Positions 23,589 to 35,419 of a DNA stretch of 64,000 bases are shown here, in pieces; position 1 is the first letter of the stretch, and the number at the start of each line of letters is the position of its first letter. The position numbers and the translations under genes were made by a program. This DNA comes from Massospora cicadina. Its lineage: Eukaryota > Entomophthoromycota > Entomophthoromycetes > Entomophthorales > Entomophthoraceae. A model generated the notes under the pieces. That model worked only from the letters and a program-made list of their open reading frames with translations, made no database searches and was not told where the DNA came from. The stretch lies in NCBI GenBank assembly GCA_022478985.1, contig JAKSZP010017335.1:58481-122480 (forward strand), written 5' to 3'.

Positions 23589-24313
23589 TGTGGGATCCGC
23601 CGATGGATGCCACAAATATTTTGTTTAAAGTGAGAATTTTACTTTTTTAAATAAAAGTAATGAATAATGCTTTGTTAAAGTTTTTTATGTCTTTTATTGT
23701 TCAGGCAGGGCAAAACCAAAAGAAGGTCCTTTCTTTGATACTAGTATTTTCTATTTAAACTAGTTCAAATTTTGAGACCATGGGTATTCAAGGCAAAAAT
23801 ATATAAAGCTGAGTCATCTAAATTAGGAAATATAGGCTTTTGCCTATCAGATCAAAGATAAATTTTTTGAGGCAAAACTGACCCATGTGGCAACAATTTG
23901 ATGAACTGTTCCAATCACCAGCGAGTAGAATCTTCTCACCTCAATGGTGGTCAGACTCATGTGGTAATGATTGATTAATTTGCACCCTATCATTATCAAG
24001 TAATATCTTCTCACCTTGGAGGTGATCAAACCCAAGTGGTAATGTACACTCCGAATTCAGCCAAGAAGTCAGAGTAATCCTATTATTAGTTATTACCTTT
24101 TTAAGCCATTTTTTGTTATAAACTGTATGTTTCCAATAGTTAGGATTCCACCGAGAATCCACCAAGGTCTTTTCGCCGTTGATACTCATATCATTGATAA
24201 CCACAATATTATTTGATGATCAGGCAGGAGATGGGCCAATCATGGTAGCAGATTCAGGAGCACTAAGACCTCCAACATTCTTTTTACTAAGTTGAAAAGG
24301 AGAATGTCTGACA
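23589..24313 (-). repeat. 5' LTR of element C (725 bp)
   Basis: Carries TG...CA ends in its own sense (TGTCAGACATT at 24313, GGATCCCACA at 23589) and only two copies of the 75-bp unit. The target duplication TTCAT follows at 24314-24318. Confidence 0.88.
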
Positions 24314-24318
24314 TTCAT

Positions 24319-26260
24319 CACCCGTTCCAAGAGCTCTAACATTTACAAGAAGTTTTTACCAAACAAGGAGTGTCAAACCTAGAGCTTAAACAGACAAAGT
24401 GTTCCCTACTGAAGAGGAACTTAATTTCCTAGGACAAGAGCTCAGCTTAAAGGAATCAAACCTCAGGAAAGAATATTAAAGCTATAGTAGCCATGGAACG
24501 TTTTAAAAAGTATGCGAACATCCAATTATTCCTCAGGATAGTGAGATACTATTTGCAGTCTATCCACCACTTTGGTGGCTAGACTGCGCGATTTACACCT
24601 GTTGGCTAAGTAACAAGGTAAAATGGGGCCTGGAGCAAAAGCAGGTCTAAAAGAATAAACGCTATATTGGTAGAGGAACTAATCCCAGAATACCAAGACT
24701 TCAACAAAAAGTCAAACCTTTGCACTGATGCTAAAAACATTGGGCTCAGAGCAATACTCTCCCAACAGGATGAAAAAGGGATAGACCACACCATCAAGTA
24801 CTACTCCAAGGTCTTTACCAGAGCTTAAAAGATCTGCACTGTGTCTGAAAGAGAGTGCCTGGCAGTGATATGAGCATTAAAGCACTTTTGAACCTACCTA
24901 TAGGGAGTACGCTTTAAAGTTTTGATGGATCACACATTGCTCTACTGCCTTTAAAACATAAATGACACAGGTGGACTCCTTCCAGATGGGAATTAGAGTT
25001 TAAAGGATATGATTTCGAGACTATATACAAAGCAGGCAGCAAACATCATAATGCTGACATACTGTCAAATTACCAGATTTCACCTCAAATTCTTGAGAAC
25101 AATCACCTCTACTATATGTTTGGATTACCAAAAGAAGAATGTCAAAATTAAACCGTAATAGTGAAGACTTTCCTGAAGATATGTTAGAAAAATACTCTGC
25201 ATTTTAAATAGAAACTTCAGAAGAAAATAACGGATTAGAGCTACAAATGCATATGAACTATTAATAAATGTAACTTCTGATGTAAGCACACAAGAATGTT
25301 GTCCATGGACGATTCAAGAAATATGTTAACATGCCTAAGAGAAATTTTATATTAGGAGTCAATTTCAGATCAAACACAACAAGCATTGGAACCCTGTATA
25401 CCCTGTGTGAGCTTCAGATCCTAGAGAAGTGCTTTGAGTTCCAGCTAATCTCGCCAACAGCAACATTCCACAACATATCCATTGACATGATAGGACCAAT
25501 TTCTATCGCCTTAAGGTGATCCAAGTTTATAAACGTGGATATTGATCATTTTTCTAAATGGTTCAAGCTGGATTAGTAGTCAAGTATATAAATCAGGAGC
25601 TAATGCTAGATTACTGTATATCCAAGTGATAGTAATTCACGGATGCCATCAGGTTTTGATTCAGATAAAAGAAAAAACTATATATCTGTGTCAGAGAAAG
25701 CTTATAAATCTAGTTAGAGTGAGACCGCAATACAATACTCCATACCATCTATCTTTTAACAGGAGACTGGAAAACGAGATCTGAACTTAAAGAGAATATT
25801 GGAGAAAATGGACCTGAGGTAGAAGTCAGAGTAAACCAATGCTTCCATCACGCTTTATGCAAACAGAATTAACCATCACCAGGTAGTAGGCATGCCTCTG
25901 TTTAAAGCCATGTATTGGAGAGAAACAGTGCTACCTATCTCATTGGGGCCAGTCATGATCCATTATTAAACGAACCTACCACCTGGGAGTTACATGCAAG
26001 AGTTAAACTAAGAATTAATTAAGATTAAGTTTATAGCATTAAATACATCAAAGCAACAATCCAGAAATGTCAGTGTGAGTTTCAGAAACAGACTGTTACT
26101 GAGTCAGTTTAAGAAAGAAGGCCTATTCTAACATGTGTGGGGAAGACAGCCTTAGAATTTGAAATGCATTTGGACTGGCTCTACTACTATCCTAGCTAAT
26201 AGAGGAATTGAATATTAGATAAGAGATGTAGAGACCAATTTTGTGTTTAACAGAGTACTT
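24319..26260 (+). pseudogene. C-terminal RT, RNase H and integrase of element A
   Basis: Resumes RT of A right after the TSD of C: HLQEVFTKQG, then KQTKCSLLKRNLIS and a YYLQSIHHFGG thumb. RNase H at 24700-25090: LCTDAKNIGLRAILSQQDEKG, YYSKVF, SERECLAVI and HHNADILS. IN at 25390-26250: FHNISIDMIGPIS with the first catalytic Asp near 25483, DIDHFSKWFK near 25540, GMPLFKAMYWRETVLPISL near 25893, and a WTGSTTILAN end near 26175. Stops and frameshifts are frequent. There is no chromodomain before the 3' LTR, so A belongs to a non-chromovirus Ty3/gypsy branch. Confidence 0.75.
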
Positions 26261-26305
26261 GACCAGCACCCTTGGTCCTTTTCTCAGTCTCATCTTGAAA
26301 GAGGA

Positions 26306-28418
26306 AATCAATAAAGATAACACTTTTATACTAGATACTTTTTTGTCATCTCGAAGGAACCCTGCCAGTACATTGACAGCTCAAAGTTTATACATACAAG
26401 TACAAGACATAGATAAAGGAAATGAATTCCCTGTTATAAACAAAGACGCTTATTGAAATTAATCAATCAGCTGGTATGATGTCATGCGCAATAATTTGAT
26501 ACCCAAAAACTTAAGTTATTAATATTGTGATGATAAATAACCAACTTCTACTGAAAACCATGAATTTGACCCCCTTATATACCTTTGAGGGTCTAAAAAA
26601 ATTCAAAATTTACCAATAATTTAGAGAACTTTGAACCAAATTAACTAATAGAAGTGATAAGCTTTCATCAAGTTAGTAATTAAAATGCAATGAAACAATT
26701 TCAAAATTCAATTGTAGTACTGATGTAAGGTGCATCAGAGTGGCACCTACAATTAAATAATGAGACCACCAAAACTAATTTGAGGAAGAGGTAATTACCA
26801 GAAGAAATACTGTCCACCCAAACTAAGAAGAAGTGTACTTGTCATGGAGCGTGCTATTATTAATAAGCCAGCCCTGAATATCTAGGTGATTGAACACCCA
26901 GTACCCCAGCCAGAATACTCAGGTACAGCCATCCATAATGATATATAGAAAAGGAAGAAGATAACCACAAGTACTATCCAGGAGTTTTTACACATTAAAA
27001 ATCATCACAACTAATATCTTGTACACTTGTTGAATTCAAAAAATAAATTTTGTGGGTTTTAATAATTTTATTTAACTAAGATATCAGATAGGAAAAAATG
27101 GAGTGTCAGTGGTACCTGTTAGCGGATTGCTGCCCATTATGCTTGCTAAATGAGGAACTGTGATTAAGCTACTACTGTTGAGACTATACACATTATGGTC
27201 CCAGCTAATCAACATTCTAAACACTTGCCAATTATAACTTGGATCTGAACTTCTTGGCTGGATTGACATTGAATTTGTTGGCAAGTTTATTCATTTTACT
27301 GCAATTGCACTTGGCGTGATGGCAACAACTCCTACAGTGGACAGCAGGTTGCGCCCATGGTCAGGCCACATATGGCTGCTTTATTGGGTAGGGAAATGTT
27401 TAACAAACCTATTACTTATTAGAACTGGGCTTTTTTGTACTAAGGATTGGGAAAATTACGGATGGGAACTTTCAAGCCTAAAATTAACCTAATTGAATTC
27501 TTCTTTCCAGATTAAACAGCTTTATTTGCGGAACTAAAACCAGTGGAGGGAATCCTCTTGGGAAAATTATCACCAACCTTTTGCTGATGATGGCTTCTGA
27601 CCACATTGCCACCTCCTGACACCACCCAGATTTCCCCACCAACCCTTGGGTGGTGAACAGAGGGGGAAGAGGCGCTATTAATAGATTACATGCTGTTATC
27701 CATCTCTTTTTCACTACATGGGATAAATCGCTCAGGGTGACTAGAGCAATGGTTACTGGCTTTCACCCCTTCTTGGTTCTAAAACGTATTATTTCCAATA
27801 AAGCCACAAGGAATGTTCCCAAAGGCTTATAGTATTGTTCAAGGAGCCACCAAACGTCCTGGTGCTGAGATGTCCATAATAAGATGAAGCTCATGGACTT
27901 ATTAATTTAACAAACTGGGTGCCGCCACAAAGGCGAAAATCCTGATGAGTCTTACTAGGAGTTTGATTAGCCCTTATATCTATAACCTCCAATCCCAGTT
28001 ATTTTCTATTTTATATCTACTCTTTAATATTGAAAATATACAAAAAGTATAAAAAAGTCAATTATATTTTAATAGAATCCCATACCACAAATCTTAAGCA
28101 TGTTCCTGTTCTCCACTTTATTTGAGTACAAAAGAAGAGATCGCCATTAACCAGTATAACCTCTAAAGAAGAAGGCACTGATTTCCATCAATACTTGGGT
28201 TACCAAGAACTCCAGGGATGAGGTTGGTAGAAGTTTCTGCTGAGTCTTGTGTTAGGCCAAAATATCAAAGATATGTTTTGTAGCGTCAAGCAGAATACAG
28301 CCATTAGGGAGATGCATATTAAAATGAGAGATATGTTACATTGGGTGGCATAAAAAATTCACATATTGAGTGATTCCATTTTCTTCATAAGGTGTCCTGG
28401 TGTCTAATATTTATGGTT
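26306..28418 (+). repeat. 3' LTR of element A, interrupted
   Basis: Preceded by a purine run GAAAGAGGAAA (26297-26307). Aligns with the 5' LTR over about 26306-26850 and again over about 27845-28418, with roughly 1 kb of sequence between that has no counterpart in the 5' LTR. Shared blocks include GCGCAATAATTTGATACCCA and GGTGCCGCCAC. Confidence 0.6.
26850..27845. other. Roughly 1 kb insertion of unknown type in the 3' LTR of A
   Basis: Present in the right LTR only. On the minus strand 27284-27084 is a readable frame with ISWDHNVYSLNSSSLITVP and MGSNPLTGTTDTPFFP, and 27714-27484 is another. I recognise neither. No terminal repeat or target duplication could be fixed because the LTR pair is too diverged, so a deletion in the 5' LTR instead of an insertion here cannot be excluded. 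Confidence 0.35.
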
Positions 28419-28489
28419 AGAACCCAATTACAGCAATTCAGCCAATCAAGATAATAGAGCAAAGGCAAACTAACAGAATTGTGGTTTTC

Positions 28490-31180
28490 AACTATTTATT
28501 ATGCTTGATTTTTTAACATGTCACACTAAGATGCCCAAAATCTTGAGGTAAACTGTGGCACTCTTATAACTATTACTTCCTGAAAAATGTAAAACACTGA
28601 AGACATTTGACAATAACACCCACAAAATGTCATTAGCTGTAGTTGTTGTCAGATTGGGGATGACAATGGCATAAACATGAAGCTATCTACCACCTCTATG
28701 ATCACAACAATACCTAGAAAATGTAAACCCCCACATTTAATATCAATAGTGAGGTAATGATTCTGCTTTTTGTTAAAGTGGGTGAGTAGACTGTTTCACC
28801 CTAATATATCATATCTGGAATGGGCTTAAATCAAGTAGCTCTCAATTTAAGTGGTAACGTCTTTTTGAATTATAATATAAGTAATACTCACGTTTTATAA
28901 AGGTGAAACAATTTTTACCCCTGGATGACCAATGATAGAGGATTGTGATGTTACTATTTGTTGCTGGAGAAACACAGAGGAAGTTTAATAGAATAATTGT
29001 GAAATTAAATTACAGTATACAATTGGGATTAACTTTCATAAGAAGCTTTTTCAGCGTCAACCTCAGTCTTGAGGTTAAGACCATCAGGTTCAAAAGACTG
29101 TGATGGCAACACAGCATCAAGGAGGCAACACTGACATTACAAGGGGTTTGGACGGATTCTCAAGGGATTAACAGGACCAGCGGACTCATAAGAGATGATA
29201 AAAACATCTGTTAGTTTTAACAAGGGTTTTGGGTGTAAGACGCGGTCTAAAAGAAGGACAGTGGAAATTGTGGGAATTGGTGATGTCTCTAACTATGAAG
29301 GGGGAAGCACAATATTTAACTTAAACGTTTCTAAGGTCATGAACCTTTTGAGGGTTCAATATAAAATGTTTGGCAAGAAGTTTGTGGATTCAGTGAAGAA
29401 CTTATAATGTTAGTTGAAGATGATAATATCTGATGAGTTAAGGTCTGCCTGTGTGACTTCTTGTGAGGTCTACAATAGTACATAAGCAATTTTTTGTTAG
29501 TTACAACTAAAGTACGTTTGGCTCCCATTAAGAGATATATAACAGTGGATTAACGCACAAGAGATGTATGCTAACTTTTTAAGTAATATTAGGCACGCAC
29601 CATAACATTATACTTATTGATATAAAATTTACTTGGTGCTCCTACCTATCATACTCTTTTGGTGATATATCACCCTCATCCTTGCCAAAGGCATCATAAG
29701 ACACAATAAAGGGCTTGTCTTTGTCTGCATAGCATAGAATAAAAAAAGATAGTAAAAACATTTAACTGAATCAAAAAGATTTAGACATTCAGGGGTTCAA
29801 ATGAATAGTACATTTTTGACAGTTGTATGTGTAAGAGTAAAGCAATATCATATATGGACAGTTATAAATTTAAAGGTGATAGACCTAAGGAAGCTTCAAA
29901 GTTGCTTATGGGTCATAATAGTTGCCAAAGGATGAGGATTCCAACTTAGATAGGGAAATGGAGTGACCGTCTTTTAGTTCCAAATTACAAAAAAATTTTA
30001 GTCCTTATAAAACTTAAATTTGAGGTAATTAAAATAAACTTCTATGATAAGAACTGCAGCTAAAAATACCAAATCCTAGGCATGTGTCAGGATTTCCCCT
30101 ATTAAAGGTGAAGCCTCAACTTGGTATTAATTAATTAGCTATAGTTAATACCAATAATCTTTAATATTTAACTATATATAGATACCATTGGACATATATT
30201 ATATTAGGTCTTGTGTTATTGAATGAAGCAACAAGCGATTCCCATCAATTAAACTAGAATCATGAACTAATAAATCAGTTAACAAACCTAAATCACTCTC
30301 CAAGTAATCCAGTATTGGGATTAAGTGAGCTAGCCACACAACTTAACTTATTACTGATTATCTACTCTATCTGATCTTTAATTTATATATTTAACCTTGA
30401 TATTTCTTTAAGCTTCATATATTTTTTTCTTTAGTGCTATTTATAGTGCTAAATATTTTCATAATAAAGTAACTTTCCTTGCAATATTTTCACTCTTATA
30501 AAATTCAATTAGCATATTTATAATTAATTTCAGTGCAAAATCCAACAATTTTTATATTCTGCCTGCAAAAGCCTCTGAACTATCAACAACTAAGTTAAGT
30601 TCCAATACTAGGGATTTAATTGGACCTCTTAACCTCTAATAAAGGATAATTCCTCTTCAATTATTCACATATTGGATTTCAGTGAGAAATACATGACTTT
30701 CCACCATTTAGGTGAGCTTTAAAGGACTGACTCAATTTATTATAGGATTCAGTGTAAACTATGACAGAATAATGTTCTGCATTTGGAGAGTGAGATAATA
30801 TTTTAATAAATGAAAGCTACAGTTCAGGTTATCTAATTTCCTCCACTTAAATTAACAAAAAAGCGGTGTAAAACTGCAAAACATTTTTTAGTCCAAAGGC
30901 ATTACTTTAAACTTCTAATAAATACTGAATGCGGACTGCTGTTTGCCATGCCTGACCAGACTACCTGAAATTAGTGGAAAAAAATTTAAGTAAAGTTTTG
31001 AAGAGACATTGGATTGGTAAATCGATTTGCCAATAGAAGTCTCAAGGGATTGAGAGTATTTATATGGGACTATAGAGCTGTTTACGTGCTTATAAATTTT
31101 TACAAGGTCTCAGGTTCCCCTCAATATTTCCAAAAACCCTAATCGGATGAAGTGAAAAATGTGTTTCTAAGTAAAAGTAG
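28490..31180 (-). pseudogene. RT, RNase H and integrase (catalytic half) of element N
   Basis: Minus-strand gypsy pol, heavily decayed. RT at about 31170-30600: KYSQSLETSI near 31050, SKLYLNFF, then a MPFGLKNVLQFYTAFL stretch near 30920. RNase H at 29530-29340: TLVVTNKKLLMYYCRPHKKSHRQ, corresponding to TDHKNLxYY and RRQ. The zinc-module region near 28930 reads IIGHPGVK followed by QKDVTT. IN core 28900-28490: FLGIVVIIEVVDSF with the Asp of the first motif drifted, then VPQFTSRFWASI matching the DRGPQFTSxFW block. The rest of IN continues at 9133-8560, showing that element A inserted here. Confidence 0.6.
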
Positions 31181-34087
31181 ACTTTGATAAGTACAACTTA
31201 TCATTTTAGAGCTCAAATTTAAACTTTTGGTGATATGATAGATGATTTACACTATCTACATATAATTCTTTTCAAGGGCTTAAGAATTATTGGAAGAGTA
31301 GGTAAGTTAAGCACAGCATCAGTAGAGGAAAACTACATAGTTGCTGTCCTTGCATCTCCAGTTGTCAACTCTTATAAAAGAGGGAACTCCCCTGTTTTAG
31401 AATTTAAGTAAAAGCTAGCATGTCCTTTCCTAGTAAATGTTGACTGATTGATGGCTCCACCATCCTATCCCCCAAAAACAAATGGGTAATACATTTCTGG
31501 ATACACTTAGAAGTTAGAAATGAACTCATGATCAGGTGATACAAACTAATGTGGCTTACACAGAGTAAGAAAGAAATGTAACCCATAAAATGCATAATTA
31601 GTGCTCCCATTTTGACCTCAAGGTTCTAAGTCTTCATGGCCTGAAGATCAAGATAAATTATGAGGCTCCGTTGTTCACCAGGGAATATATTATATCATGT
31701 GTTGAATTGTTGTATTATAAACAATTATCAAGAAAAAATCCCAGACTTATATTTGAGTCATTGTGTGAACACACGCTTGGTCAGGACTATATAACAACAA
31801 GCATACTCTGGTACTCTCTAATTATTATCATGAACTGAGTGGTATAGCAGCTGACTGTGCATAAGACAAAGGGGCTGGATTACAGATTTTAATAATCAGA
31901 TAAGTGATGAACATCTAGCCTTTTTATAAAAACTTGTTCTAATTGTTGGTTTATAATGGCTCTTTTGACTAGAGTTAGGTAGAAGATAAAGCTAGTTCAT
32001 TGTAAACTAAGAAAATTGATAATTTCCTTAAGGGCTCATTTAAGATGTCACAATAGTTGTTCAGAAACTCAGAGTTAAAAAGTTCAGTATTAACTATAAA
32101 GATCTTCTATTATAATTTATTTGTCCAAAGAAAACAGGTAATTGGTAACCTGTGATCTATTTAGGGGCAACTAGGCACATAATATTGTTATCGTTATTGC
32201 CAAATACTTACTTTAAATGCTAATTAAATGCTTAAACATTTTCACATCAACAAAGTAAAGATATGCAGCTTTAGTTGGTGAGCAGATGAACTGCTGACCA
32301 CAATAATTATAAAGACGGGTGGATAGAGTAAAGTGTTAACAGGTGGCACCACCTGGGCGAGCACATGTTTTTTTGCCTTCAATGTTTTTCTGTGACCAAT
32401 GTGTTGAAAATCTCTTAATAAGTTAAATTGGGTTGCTAGCAATTATTGGGTTGATAACAAAATGATTAATCAAATTTAAAGCTATAATAAAAGGTTTGGA
32501 TATTATGTTATGGAACTGGTATGCCAAGGAAAAACCTTTCTTCCATCATAGATGCACAAGAACCCATGACAGAAACCTCATGACACAAGTTAACATTTTA
32601 TAGACAAGACGAGGGAATGTGTCAGCACTACTACTAGATTGGGGATAATGGTGGGTGTGGTAATATTTAGCGCAAGTTGGCTTCCACTTTAGTTCCCCCA
32701 AGAGTTTTGCTAGTCAAAATTTAAGCAAAAAAAACGAAAGATAGGAAACCTACAAATCAAACCAAAAAATAAAGTAGTGTGGCTTCTCACCTAATTTTTA
32801 AATAGCTTGTAAAAGATATAACATTGTATCTGAGCATTAAAAGAAATTTCAATTAGATTTTGTAATAAATCTAGAAAAATAATTTTTAACAACTATTAAT
32901 GTACATGGTGTTGAGTATTAACCTTAAGGGATGGAGGAAAAGATGTAGTAAAGTCTGAATTCATGGAAAAGGGTCAATGCAATTCTCAAACAGCTATATT
33001 TTGGACTAGATATTTCAAATATGGGCTATAAATATCTAATCTGGGTTATGTATTTGCACGATTCTGCTGTGAAACTTAAGTTTATTATTACATTAAAGCT
33101 CATTGCATGCCCTTTTTGCTTAATTGCTACCATTTCAAATTTTACACTTGTAGTAAAATAACTTTAATTTTACCAAGTAACAAAATATTAAACCAATGAC
33201 GTTTTTGTTTGGGATGTTCAGGAAGGGGGAATTGCTTTGTTTCACATGCTTTATACTTGCTAAAATAAGAATTTATTTTCTTGATCTTAACACATAATAC
33301 TGTGCTTTCTCTTAATAGTAGTAGGTTAGGGCTTGGTGCTGATTGTGGGGTGTGGCAGGTTAAACAGGGGAACAGATGCCAACTTTTTATGTACAAGGTA
33401 TGCCCAGGCTACTAAAAAAAGAGGAAGAGCCCTAATGTGGGCGCCCCTCTTAATCCTGAAGAGAATAGAGTCGTTTCCAGCTTGATAGCTTTGGCAGGAG
33501 CCTTTACATTACATTCTGCAACAAAGTAATTGAATCCTTGGTAGATCACTATCAAGAGTTACTCTGTCACTTTAACTATCAGAAAATAAATAATCATATA
33601 TAATTTTATAACTGCCATATAAATTCTGATAATGATGATAGAGAAGCGATTATATTTAACCTTAGAACAATGAATGTTGTAAAGTCTCTTTTTGCATAAC
33701 TGGTTTTAGTATTAACTCATCATATAATCTGAAGTCACTTGATTATTAACAGAAAGGTTTTCTTATTAGATACGATTTTAGCAATTCTTTATGAGATTTG
33801 TAACCATTACTCCACTTTAAGTTGTTTCAATCAACGCTTCAGCTTTGTCTAGTCTGTATTTAACATTTTACCATAAGAATTAGGGAACCCTAGGCCCTAT
33901 TAATACCACTGGTCCTAGAGGAGAACCAATTTCTGATTGGCTCATGGGCCACTTTTCACAGAAGATAAATCAGAACAAGAATTTTACTACTGTTTCTAGA
34001 TCCCAGGATCCTCTTTGATTCTCTGTCGCTGCTTAATAGATTTAGTAAAGTTCTATATCAATACAGAGGATTAAACTTAAAAAGAGA
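31181..34087. other. AT-rich interval, probably old Gag/PR region of N
   Basis: By position this should hold the PR and Gag of element N on the minus strand. The longest frames (31610-31404, 32442-32242, 33396-33142, all minus) show no motif I can name; the last has scattered Cys pairs and is Lys-rich, which would suit Gag but proves nothing. No repeats shared with other parts of the window were seen. Confidence 0.3.
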
Positions 34088-34100
34088 GAGTATACTATAT

Positions 34101-34410
34101 TTGCTTAATATGTTAAGGCAATGGACACTGCCAGCCTAGATAAAGAAAACTCACAATTATACCTCCTTATGCCACATGTTGCTGATGCTCCTACCCTGTT
34201 GTTGTTTTCCATGGTCTGACAACTAAAGCAGGCGTCAGACAAAAGTTTCCCCAAATCTTCCTCATCTTCTGATATGGCTTCCTAGGCTATTAGCTGAAGG
34301 CCCATATTAGGACTTTTTTATTTATGATAATCCCTTTGTTTGGCCCATTTGCAATTAAAGATAAATGGCGGCTCCTCCTTTTGGGTTGGGCACCATTAGT
34401 GCTAAAAAAG
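34101..34410 (+). mobile_element. R2: truncated retroposon copy with target duplication
   Basis: Matches the last 310 bp of R1: CAATGGACACTGCC, ATGGCTTCCTAGGCT around the stop, and the 3' end TTGGGTTGGGCACCATTAGT then GCTAAAAAA. Homology starts at 34101. GAGTATACTAT (34088-34098) before it and GAGTATATTAT (34411-34421) after it form an 11-bp direct repeat with one mismatch. The coding end (NPQLYLLMPHVADAP-like, then SSSSDMAS and stop) is recognisable with breaks. Confidence 0.75.
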
Positions 34411-34421
34411 GAGTATATTAT

Positions 34422-35400
34422 CAATTTTAATTAAAATAAGCTAGGAGACATTATAATAGGTTTTAAGAATTTTTACCAATAAACAAAATATACAAAAGTA
34501 AAAACCTTACTCTAAGAAGACTAAGATAAACTTCAAAAATTGTAATTGATGAGGATTACATTGAAAGCTTAAATAAATGCTTTTCAGAAATGAATCAGCT
34601 TTTATGGACTCTTTAAAAATCACCAAGGCCACCTATCTCATATCATTATATATTAGATGGTCCTTGAGTTCGATTAGAATAGTAAACGACTGTGGATTTC
34701 TATAAATTAGTAAAAAGTATAGTGATTTTTACTCGTCTGTCTCCACATATAACTTAACCACTCCACAAGAAATCAACACTCAGTATATATGTAATAATAA
34801 AATAAACCTATAAGGAAGGTATTATGATTTATATTTCTATTTTTAAAATTATATAAGGTGCTTTAAGTCTAAAAATGTTCAGCACCAGCCTTTCTACCTA
34901 AAGCTGAATTCTAAAGACACTATGATTATTTACTACAAATGAACACAACCTGGTCTCAAGCAAAAACAGCCTTAATTAAGGTTAAGATAATGGCTTAATC
35001 TTCTTCAAATGAAGCAATAATGTAAGCTATTCAAGGTAAATAACAGGAAACACTGGAGATTTTCACCTAATTCTATCTGGTGTCTCAAACCCTTAGTTTA
35101 TTTTCTACGCTTTATATTAATTTCGCTTCTATTGCTAGTATATTAGCCTCATCTTTCAAAGAAATCCAATGTAAAATGCAAAAAAACCTTGGCCATCATT
35201 TTAGAAACAAAGAAAGTAAAAATAAGAAAATCCCCGCTAATTTAGTGGTGCAAGATGTCAGTATATATAATGTTATCCAGAAGTTTATAATATATGATCT
35301 AACCATAAATAATTTATCTGATTAAGAGCAAAGACCATACTGCAACATATGTAATAATCTATAAGATTCCTTAAAAATTCTAATAAAGCAAATGGGCATG
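34422..35400. other. AT-rich interval without recognisable genes
   Basis: No sustained frame with a motif. A plus-strand frame at 35080-35325 is Lys/Asn-rich and unrecognised. By position it could be RT of element I. Confidence 0.25.
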
Positions 35401-35419
35401 TGAAAGATAATTCAATTCA

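Larger units (their letters stand above)
19361..24313 (-). mobile_element. Element C: internally deleted Gag-PR gypsy element with TSD
   Basis: Minus-strand insertion of 4953 bp bounded by related LTRs (19361-20311 and 23589-24313) and by the direct repeat TTCAT (19356-19360 and 24314-24318). In its own sense the LTR starts TGTCAGACATTCTCC and ends GGATCCCACA; the left (3') copy has decayed to TATCAG. The internal part has a primer-site-like sequence, a long Gag, PR, then only the C-terminal end of IN and a G-rich polypurine tract. RT, RNase H and the IN catalytic core are absent, so it would have needed enzymes from another element. It splits RT of element A, and the A frame resumes across one copy of TTCAT. 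Confidence 0.9.
9134..28418 (+). mobile_element. Element A: Ty3/gypsy retrotransposon carrying nested B and C
   Basis: Two related long flanks (about 9134-10306 and 26306-28418) bracket a plus-strand order Gag, PR, RT, RNase H, IN. The order is broken by element B between Gag and PR and by element C inside RT. Without those insertions and a further interruption in the right LTR, A would be about 7.3 kb, a normal size. Both flanks share GCGCAATAATTTGATACCCA and, further on, a CCGCCAC block and a TGTGTTAGG block. A lies inside the integrase of element N. I could not define a target duplication, so the outer ends are good to roughly 10-20 bp. All reading frames are decayed, suggesting A is older than B and C. 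Confidence 0.65.
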
